DNA of 5,715 bases from Treponema sp. Its GTDB lineage: Bacteria; Spirochaetota; Spirochaetia; Treponematales; Breznakiellaceae. The stretch covers positions 1 through 5,715 of the forward strand of contig WQZT01000109.1 of assembly GCA_009780595.1 (NCBI GenBank), read 5' to 3'. Positions 1 to 5,715 of the stretch are shown here, one piece after another (position 1 is the stretch's first letter; each line of letters opens with the position of its first letter). The notes under the pieces were generated by a model, which was not told where the DNA came from, did not search any database, and saw only the letters and a program-made list of their open reading frames with translations. Position numbers and translations under genes: made by a program.

Positions 1-149
1 GAATAGTCAAAATCGACAAACCGAAGCCATGAGAAAAATAATATGTTTTCACTGCGAAAGCAGAGATATATCAGTCCGCCAATAAACAGGGGGAAAAGCG
101 CTGTTATAAGGATGCACCCTCTTTTATTGTCCATATATAAGCGTAACAT
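1..149 (-). CDS. Putative membrane protein, N-terminal part (runs off left edge)
   Basis: An open frame begins with ATG at 149 and stays open for 49 codons to the left edge, so only the N-terminus is visible. The residues show a short basic start (MLRLYMDNKR), then a strongly hydrophobic stretch at about residues 12-31 with an internal GG (LFIGGLIYLCF), then a second aromatic/hydrophobic run at 36-47. This fits a signal anchor or first transmembrane helix with a cytoplasmic N-terminus. I do not recognise the family. No good Shine-Dalgarno precedes the ATG; the second Met (residue 6, at 134) is an equally possible start. It lies 69 bases downstream of the rnz stop on the same strand, so it could be read through from rnz, but tandem TTGAC boxes in the gap suggest its own promoter. 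Base composition is clearly more AT-rich than the other genes here. It could also be a chance frame, but the hydrophobic pattern after a basic start argues for a real gene. Confidence 0.55.
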   Translation of the reverse strand, partial: MLRLYMDNKRGCILITALFPLFIGGLIYLCFRSENILFFSWLRFVDFDY

Positions 150-151
150 TT

Positions 152-184
152 CTTATATAGTTGTCAAGTTATTGTAATAGTCAA
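152..184 (-). promoter_or_regulatory. Possible promoter for the left-edge membrane-protein gene
   Basis: Reading the minus strand, TTGACT lies at 184-179 and TTGACA at 167-162, followed by an AT-rich TATATAAG at 159-152. TTGACT to TATATA gives a 19-base spacer, longer than ideal. TTGACA has no -10 at 17 bases, and a TTATAT follows only at 21. The two TTGAC boxes are about 17 bases apart. It is the most promoter-like stretch in this gap, but neither pairing is textbook. Confidence 0.3.
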
Positions 185-218
185 GCTCACTGTCACATAT
201 CACAAGTATACATCACGC

Positions 219-1145
219 TCAATCCACATACTCGATGGGGAACACCATGCGGTCGCGGGAAAGAACACTCTGCGGAAAAACCGCTTCGGCTTCCTTTATC
301 ACCTGCTTCAGCTCGTACTCGGTGTAACGCGGGCTGTAGTGGATGAGGGCGAGTTTTTTCACCTTCGCGGCGCGGGCGATTCGGGCTGCTTGCTCGGCGG
401 TCATGTGCATTTTTTCCCGCGCGGTTTCTTCCAGCGCCCGCTCGAACATCCCTTCGCAGATGAAAAGGTCGGATCCGGCGACATCGTTGGCGATTTGGGG
501 AAACGCAAGCGTGTCGGTAACCATCGAAAACTTGCGCCCGGTTCGCCCTGCGCCCAGCACTTGATCGGGGCGCACGTCGGAGCCGTCAACAGCCTTGACC
601 GTTTGCCCCGACTGGAGCACCGCCCACAGCGGTCCCCGCTTGACGCCCAGCGCCTCCGCCTTTTCGGGGTGAAACTCTCCGGGGCGGGGATCTTCCTCCA
701 GCGTATAGCCGTAGCACGTCTTGGTGTGGCGCAGGGCAAACGCCCTCACGCGAAAACCGTCGCCCTCGAATACGACGCCCGGCTCGGTAATTTCACGGAC
801 AACGATTTGGTAGTTGATATACATATCCAGCACGCGGCGGCTGGTTTCGATATACTCGGCGATTTTCGGCGGCCCGACGATGTACAGCGGGTCGTCACGG
901 TCAACCTGCGAGGACAACATTAAAATGCCCGGAAGCCCGGTAACGTGGTCGGCGTGTGTATGCGATATAAAAATGACGGAAATTTTTTTCCAGCGCAGGT
1001 TAAGGCGGCGCAGCGAAACCTGCGTTCCCTCGCCGCAATCAAACAGAAAAAGATCCCCTTCGCGCCGCAGCAGCACGGAGGAAAGATGACGGTTGGGCAG
1101 GGGCATTGTTCCCCCGCAGCCCAAAACAAAAGCTTCAAGATTCAT
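219..1145 (-). CDS. rnz: Ribonuclease Z (tRNA 3'-processing endonuclease)
   Basis: A zinc-dependent endonuclease that cuts the 3' trailer from pre-tRNA after the discriminator base; a cytoplasmic homodimer of the metallo-beta-lactamase fold. The protein has 308 residues, the usual length of the short bacterial form. The N-terminus shows the family signature LGCGGTMPLPNR (8-19), LFDCGEGTQ (34-42) and the zinc motif HTHADH (62-67: H62, H64, D66, H67), followed by GLPGIL (70-75). The remaining metal ligands are visible as H140, D211 and H269, with the H247 motif (KMHMT) contributing the HxT element. The stretch at about 153-185 (RPGEF ... RGPLWAVLQSGQ) matches the flexible arm that grips tRNA. 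The ATG at 1145 was chosen because the family motif begins right after it. The frame stays open upstream to a GTG at 1253, but those 36 extra residues resemble nothing in the family. No Shine-Dalgarno precedes 1145. It is transcribed divergently from the EF-G gene. Confidence 0.96.
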   Translation of the reverse strand: MNLEAFVLGCGGTMPLPNRHLSSVLLRREGDLFLFDCGEGTQVSLRRLNLRWKKISVIFISHTHADHVTGLPGILMLSSQVDRDDPLYIVGPPKIAEYIETSRRVLDMYINYQIVVREITEPGVVFEGDGFRVRAFALRHTKTCYGYTLEEDPRPGEFHPEKAEALGVKRGPLWAVLQSGQTVKAVDGSDVRPDQVLGAGRTGRKFSMVTDTLAFPQIANDVAGSDLFICEGMFERALEETAREKMHMTAEQAARIARAAKVKKLALIHYSPRYTEYELKQVIKEAEAVFPQSVLSRDRMVFPIEYVD

Positions 1146-1152
1146 TTGGTGT

Positions 1153-1180
1153 ATTATATAGTAAAACCGGGGAATGTGGA
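1153..1180 (-). promoter_or_regulatory. Promoter of rnz, placing the transcript start at or next to the ATG
   Basis: On the minus strand a perfect TATAAT sits at 1158-1153, only seven bases (ACACCAA) before the ATG at 1145. A weak -35, TCCACA at 1180-1175 (4 of 6 to consensus), lies 16 bases upstream. Normal spacing from this -10 puts +1 at about 1146-1145, which would make a leaderless mRNA. That agrees with the lack of a ribosome binding site. A promoter further upstream cannot be excluded. Confidence 0.5.
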
Positions 1181-1230
1181 ATGGGGGAGCTTTTGGTGGC
1201 ACGGGAATTAATTTTTGCGGTATAACAGAG

Positions 1231-1406
1231 GGGAATAGGTGATATAAAGACACGCCAACCAGTACTGGAATCCGCCCATAGTGCAGCTAAGGTGGCGGAC
1301 TTTTTGACGCACACTTTGGTGTGGCATTTTCTGTAGCCCCCCAATGTAGTACTATGGACACCCGTTCCCGTACTGGTTTGCGCAGAGTTTCACTCGCCCT
1401 ATTCCC
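1231..1406. repeat. Imperfect foldback element, about 176 bases
   Basis: The left arm 1231-1265 and right arm 1370-1406 are inverted copies. The inner block pairs 12 of 13 bases (CGCCAACCAGTAC at 1253-1265 with GTACTGGTTTGCG at 1370-1382). The outer block pairs 9 of 9 (GGGAATAGG at 1231-1239 with CCTATTCCC at 1398-1406). The 13-15 bases between the blocks match poorly. The left arm's inner end also overlaps a 10-base palindrome, CCAGTACTGG (1259-1268). The enclosed 104 bases contain the hairpin at 1271-1299 and a CACAC/GTGTG hairpin at about 1310-1323. It could be a decayed miniature inverted-repeat element or the outer stem of a structured RNA; no flanking target duplication was seen. Confidence 0.5.
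1271..1305 (+). terminator. Terminator-like hairpin inside the first foldback
   Basis: TCCGCC (1271-1276) pairs with GGCGGA (1294-1299). One more A-T pair forms past a bulged C, and the stem is followed by C and five T (1301-1305). It has the form of an intrinsic terminator on the plus strand. No plus-strand gene lies upstream in the window, since rnz is on the other strand, so it either ends an unannotated short transcript, blocks antisense transcription into this gap, or is just part of the repeat. Confidence 0.35.
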
Positions 1407-1456
1407 ATCTGCCTGTTTACACAAGTAGATTAGCTCGCCGCAAAATGCTTTTCTTT

Positions 1457-1497
1457 AGGGGGAATGTAACTGGTAGACAGGCTTTGCCCCCTTTTTT
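1457..1497 (+). terminator. Terminator-like hairpin with six-T tail
   Basis: AGGGGG (1457-1462) can pair with CCCCCT (1487-1492); the last T of the stem opens a run of six T (1492-1497). The 24-base loop contains only a weak 3-base inner stem. The T run follows the stem on the plus strand only, which gives the direction. As at 1271-1305, no gene that would use it is visible upstream on the plus strand. Confidence 0.35.
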
Positions 1498-1587
1498 GCG
1501 AATAATCCTGTTAATACGGCTTCTTCCCCCGTCAACAAGAAAATAGCACGGACAAGTGGGTGTCGTTATATCTGCGTATTTGCAACA

Positions 1588-1804
1588 CATTGCCGGATAA
1601 AGCCAGCGGCGGAGGGGCAGGGCGAGGGCGAAAGCACTCCGAATTCTCTGACCGGAAAGACCAGCGAACAAAACCAACCCGCAGGGTTGTCCTATAAATG
1701 TGTAACAAACTCCAGACCGCTCAAGCGGTCTGAGGGCTTCTCCGCTCAGGCTCCTCGGCTCGTACTTTCGCCCGCCCCCTGCCCTGCCACCGCTGGTCAT
1801 TGCC
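1588..1804. repeat. Foldback element with nested hairpins; candidate miniature mobile element
   Basis: The arms 1603-1637 and 1762-1796 are inverted copies that match at 29 of 35 positions, with both outer ends perfect (CCAGCGG ... CCGCTGG). Inside lie two perfect hairpins: CAACCC/GGGTTG with loop GCA (1675-1689), and CAGACCGCT/AGCGGTCTG with loop CA (1713-1732). The 7-base word CATTGCC occurs just outside both ends (1588-1594 and 1798-1804), like a target duplication. The left copy, however, is separated from its arm by 8 bases and the right by only 1, so the fit is imperfect. No transposase is encoded. Alternatives are a genome-wide palindromic repeat family or a structured RNA. The open frames that cross it are probably products of its GC-rich repeats. 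Confidence 0.55.
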
Positions 1805-1873
1805 CCCTTGGTTCAGTGTTGTTTCGATATGACCTTAAAGCAAGATTGATTTCCAAGATTGTTCCACGCCGAC

Positions 1874-1903
1874 TTTCCAAAGACTGCTCATTCATACTAT
1901 AAT
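1874..1903 (+). promoter_or_regulatory. Promoter of the EF-G gene
   Basis: A perfect TATAAT at 1898-1903 is preceded, after an 18-base spacer, by TTTCCA at 1874-1879 (4 of 6 to TTGACA). The expected start at about 1910 gives a leader of roughly 32 bases that carries the Shine-Dalgarno GAGGA (1931-1935). No attenuator or operator-like repeat is seen in this short leader, which suggests simple housekeeping expression. Confidence 0.6.
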
Positions 1904-1941
1904 TACTCAAATATAACGGGATACCATATAGAGGAAGAAGT

Positions 1942-3999
<2,058 letters not shown>

Positions 4000-4004
4000 A
4001 GGTT

Positions 4005-4032
4005 AAAGCCGCGAGGAGTTCAAGAGCGCGGC
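4005..4032 (-). terminator. Hairpin between the convergent EF-G and ParB-like genes
   Basis: GCCGCG at 4008-4013 pairs perfectly with CGCGGC at 4027-4032 around a 13-base loop. On the minus strand the stem is followed by TTT (4007-4005), so it could end the PBP/ParB-like transcript. A second hairpin, AAGCGTT/AACGCTT (4039-4045 with 4054-4060), overlaps the ParB-like stop codon, and its loop holds an A-run. Neither has a strong T tail. Either could serve both strands, because the two stop codons are only 46 bases apart. Confidence 0.4.
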
Positions 4033-4045
4033 GCTTGTAAGCGTT

Positions 4046-4426
4046 CTAAAAAAAACGCTTGAAAAAGCGGATTATCGCGTTCAGGATGCGGCGGAACAGC
4101 GAAGGGTTTCTGAGCTTCAGTATTTTTTCGACCGCATCATCCGCTTCTTCCTGCGAGAAATCCCGCCGCTGGACATTTTCTTCCAGTTCATATTCCAGTT
4201 TTGTCAGTTTATCGGAAATATCAATCTCTATCGCGTTTATCGTTCTCCAGCCCAAGGAGCGGGCAGCTTCAAGCCTCCTTCCTCCCGCAACCAGCTCGTT
4301 CTTTTTCGTGATCATAATCGGGCTGATTTGCCCAAAACGCTTCATGCTTTCGGCCAGGGCGGCAATATCTCCCAAATCTTTTCTCAGGCGATTTTTTACC
4401 TTAATATCCTCTATTGGAACCAGCAT
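4046..4426 (-). CDS. Small ParB/Srx-domain protein with amphipathic C-terminal tail
   Basis: A protein of 126 residues made almost entirely of a ParB N-terminal (CTP-binding) domain. Visible are the opening strand VPIEDIKVKNRLR (3-15), the helix LAESMKRFGQISPIMI (24-39), the phosphate-binding box VAGGRRLEAARSLGW (46-60) and the acidic ELEENVQRRDF box (80-90; E83, N84, R87). Full ParB proteins have about 280-300 residues with a helix-turn-helix and a dimer domain; both are absent here. Canonical GERR is GGRR (48-51), so the Glu implicated in CTP hydrolysis is missing. The last 19 residues (108-126) form a basic and aromatic segment ending FFKRFF, which resembles a membrane-binding amphipathic helix. 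The ATG at 4426 has GGAG about 5-6 bases upstream. It starts 11 bases after the PBP stop, so it is in the same operon. A chromosome-partition role is unlikely; the real function is unknown. Confidence 0.85.
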   Translation of the reverse strand: MLVPIEDIKVKNRLRKDLGDIAALAESMKRFGQISPIMITKKNELVAGGRRLEAARSLGWRTINAIEIDISDKLTKLEYELEENVQRRDFSQEEADDAVEKILKLRNPSLFRRILNAIIRFFKRFF

Positions 4427-4437
4427 ACAAGCTCCGG

Positions 4438-5715
4438 TTAATCAATGAGAGGGTTAAATAACGGCGGCGTTGAGAGAAAATCCGCTTCATCTACGATTAT
4501 CTGCCCTGCTTCTTCAGGCACAACCTCAACCTGCGGTTCGCCGCCCAAAGACTCTGTCTCAACGACAACGGGATGTATCTCCGGCACAGTCGGCGGCACA
4601 ATATCGGTCGACATTGTGTCGAGCATCACATTGACAGGCGGCAGATCTTCCAGCAGGGGATTTGCAAAGTTCCCTGTCGCAGCGGGAGCCGCCCCCCGGC
4701 GGGCAGGAGTCCGCTGGTTGCGGTTGTTTTGCCGTGCCGCCTGAGCATTGCGCTGGTCGGCTTGCTGGAACTCCCGCAGCAACTGCTCATCGCGAATTAC
4801 CGGCAGGGAAAGTTCCCCAAGCACGTTTCCCGGGTTAATAAAAACAGTATCCAGTTCAAGATGCCTGATGGCAAGATCCCGTCCTCTGTTGTCGTTCCCG
4901 TGAACGTCGCAGAAGATCGTCGGCTGAGTTCCTTCGAGGAAGGGGAGGGTAATTCGCCCATCGTTGCAGTCCGCAGCCGCCAGCAAGCCGGAAACGGCGC
5001 AAACGGTCACTTCCACAATGCCGCTTGCTGGGCGCACAAAATCCTTGAACGGAAGCCCCAGGTGTATCTCCCGCATGTAATTCGCCCACACGGGCCCAGC
5101 GAGCGTGGAGCCAGTCAACGTCAGCCCCAGCGAGTTTCCCGGCCTGTCAAAACCAAACCACACCGCCGTTGTCATATAGGGCGAAAAACCAACTGTCCAT
5201 GCGTCCTGCCAGTTCTGAGTTGTACCAGTTTTCCCCGCAATCGGCATTTTAAAGTTGTTCCCGTTTTCATCCTTAAAGACAAACCGCGTTCCCCACGCCG
5301 TCGGATTCCAAAGCGTTCCATGCCCTGCCGGACCTCGCTCAAGGGTTTTTTGGAGCATAGATGTTACGATATACGCATTCTGGGGGCTTACAACTTGAAT
5401 TGCGCCACCTTTGCGCCGCTGTTCCGTGCGAAGATCCCGCTCGAGATCCATAATGAGCCGCCCCTGCCGATCGTCAATAGAACGAATCGCCATTGGCGTA
5501 ACTTCCCGCCCCTGATTGCCGAAGATGGCAAACGCCCGCGCCATTCTGAGCGGGGACGTGGAGTTAACACCCAATCCCAGCGGGAACACCCGCGGAAAAC
5601 GCGACCGTATTTCTTCGGGGCTTGTATAGCCGAGCAGGGCGGCGGCGCGGTCAATCGCGGCGTCAAACCCAATTCCGTCCAGCAGCGCAATAGACGGCAC
5701 GTTCATCGACCGCGC
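4438..5715 (-). CDS. Penicillin-binding protein, class A (1A-like), C-terminal part
   Basis: A cell-wall DD-transpeptidase that crosslinks peptidoglycan outside the cytoplasmic membrane. The gene continues past the right edge: the frame is still open at 5715, three codons beyond the first Met in the window at 5706, and that Met lies inside the SxN motif, so it is not the start. Of the 425 visible residues, S3-M4-N5 is the SxN motif, and GKTGTTQNWQDAW around 161-173 holds the KTG motif (K162 at 5232-5230). The SxxK serine and any glycosyltransferase domain lie outside. After the transpeptidase comes a module with VCAVSGLLAAADC and PTIFC (three Cys), typical of ponA/mrcA-type class A enzymes. 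From about residue 310 follows a Gln/Asn/Arg/Ala-rich linker, and then an acidic, Pro/Val-rich tail of about 75 residues ending LFNPLID. The class A assignment rests on the C-terminal module. It is followed in the same operon by the ParB-like gene. Confidence 0.92.
   Translation of the reverse strand, partial: ARSMNVPSIALLDGIGFDAAIDRAAALLGYTSPEEIRSRFPRVFPLGLGVNSTSPLRMARAFAIFGNQGREVTPMAIRSIDDRQGRLIMDLERDLRTEQRRKGGAIQVVSPQNAYIVTSMLQKTLERGPAGHGTLWNPTAWGTRFVFKDENGNNFKMPIAGKTGTTQNWQDAWTVGFSPYMTTAVWFGFDRPGNSLGLTLTGSTLAGPVWANYMREIHLGLPFKDFVRPASGIVEVTVCAVSGLLAAADCNDGRITLPFLEGTQPTIFCDVHGNDNRGRDLAIRHLELDTVFINPGNVLGELSLPVIRDEQLLREFQQADQRNAQAARQNNRNQRTPARRGAAPAATGNFANPLLEDLPPVNVMLDTMSTDIVPPTVPEIHPVVVETESLGGEPQVEVVPEEAGQIIVDEADFLSTPPLFNPLID

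Larger units (their letters stand above)
1146..1941. other. About 800-base non-coding gap between rnz and the EF-G gene
   Basis: No reading frame here shows a recognisable domain, a convincing ribosome binding site or protein-like composition. The longest open frames (127 codons on the minus strand at 1417-1800 and 71 codons on the plus strand at 1687-1902) run through inverted repeats and look accidental. The gap holds the rnz promoter, a foldback at 1231-1406, terminator-like hairpins at 1271-1305 and 1457-1497, a larger foldback at 1603-1796, and the EF-G promoter at 1874-1903. Positions 1498-1587 and 1805-1873 show nothing I can name. For a compact bacterial chromosome the gap is long, and its density of inverted repeats points to accumulated repeat elements or structured RNA. 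Confidence 0.7.

Noticed and set aside
339..923. 194-codon plus-strand open frame opposite rnz
   Set aside because: It is a shadow of the GC-rich rnz gene: His/Arg/Gly-rich with no domain.
1146..1253. N-terminal extension of rnz to a GTG at 1253 (344 residues)
   Set aside because: The 36 added residues (Pro-rich, with no family similarity) precede the exact point where the RNase Z signature begins, and no ribosome binding site supports the GTG.
1135..1344. 69-codon minus-strand open frame overlapping the rnz start
   Set aside because: It overlaps rnz out of frame, crosses the foldback at 1231-1406 and shows no protein-like pattern.
1713..1732. Perfect 9-base hairpin read as a terminator
   Set aside because: It is followed by TGAGGGCTTC with no T run on either strand, and is better explained as part of the foldback element.
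1417..1800. 127-codon minus-strand open frame
   Set aside because: It crosses the inverted repeats at 1603-1796, has a biased Gly/Arg/Leu/Cys composition and no recognisable domain. An AGGGGG before the ATG is only two to three bases away, too close for a good Shine-Dalgarno. It is more likely a repeat-derived frame, though a search could overturn this.
1687..1902. 71-codon plus-strand open frame ending at the EF-G promoter
   Set aside because: It has no Shine-Dalgarno and no domain, and it runs through a perfect hairpin and the right arm of the foldback.
4046..4426. Chromosome-partition protein ParB
   Set aside because: It has 126 residues only, with no helix-turn-helix or dimer domain, no parA neighbour, and an altered GERR box.

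Overview
The window looks like chromosomal DNA of a spirochaete, most likely a Treponema-like organism with moderate-to-high GC in its genes. The main evidence is the elongation factor at 1942-3999. From its motifs, its lost domain IV residues and its short C-terminus it belongs to the second (EF-G2, ribosome-recycling) subfamily that I know from Borrelia. Genus-level placement is inference; no rRNA or other marker is present.

Layout. (1) Positions 1-149, minus strand: the first 49 codons of an unrecognised membrane protein that runs off the left edge. (2) 219-1145, minus: ribonuclease Z (rnz), complete with all its metal ligands. It starts without a Shine-Dalgarno, and a consensus -10 box sits directly before the ATG, so it may be leaderless. 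(3) 1146-1941: about 800 bases with no gene I can support. This gap holds two separate foldback structures (1231-1406 and 1603-1796), two plus-strand terminator-like hairpins without an obvious gene in front of them, and the promoter of the next gene. The second foldback has 35-base arms, two perfect internal hairpins and a 7-base repeat on both flanks, which suggests a small non-autonomous mobile or repeated element. (4) 1942-3999, plus: a complete EF-G of the EF-G2 type with its own promoter and Shine-Dalgarno. (5) 4046-5715, minus: a two-gene unit read towards the EF-G gene. It consists of the C-terminal part of a class A-like penicillin-binding protein (cut by the right edge), followed 11 bases later by a small ParB/Srx-domain protein. 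The two transcription units converge on a 46-base gap with GC-rich hairpins.

How the genes relate. rnz (tRNA 3' end maturation) and EF-G2 (taking ribosomes apart after termination) both serve translation, but they are divergently transcribed and separated by the element-rich gap, so there is no sign of co-regulation. The PBP and ParB-like genes form an operon and may link cell-wall synthesis to a nucleotide-binding or positioning switch; that link is a hypothesis. The items most worth a second look are the ParB-only protein with a GGRR motif and an amphipathic tail beside a PBP, the two foldback elements, and the EF-G whose domain IV tip has lost the translocation residues.
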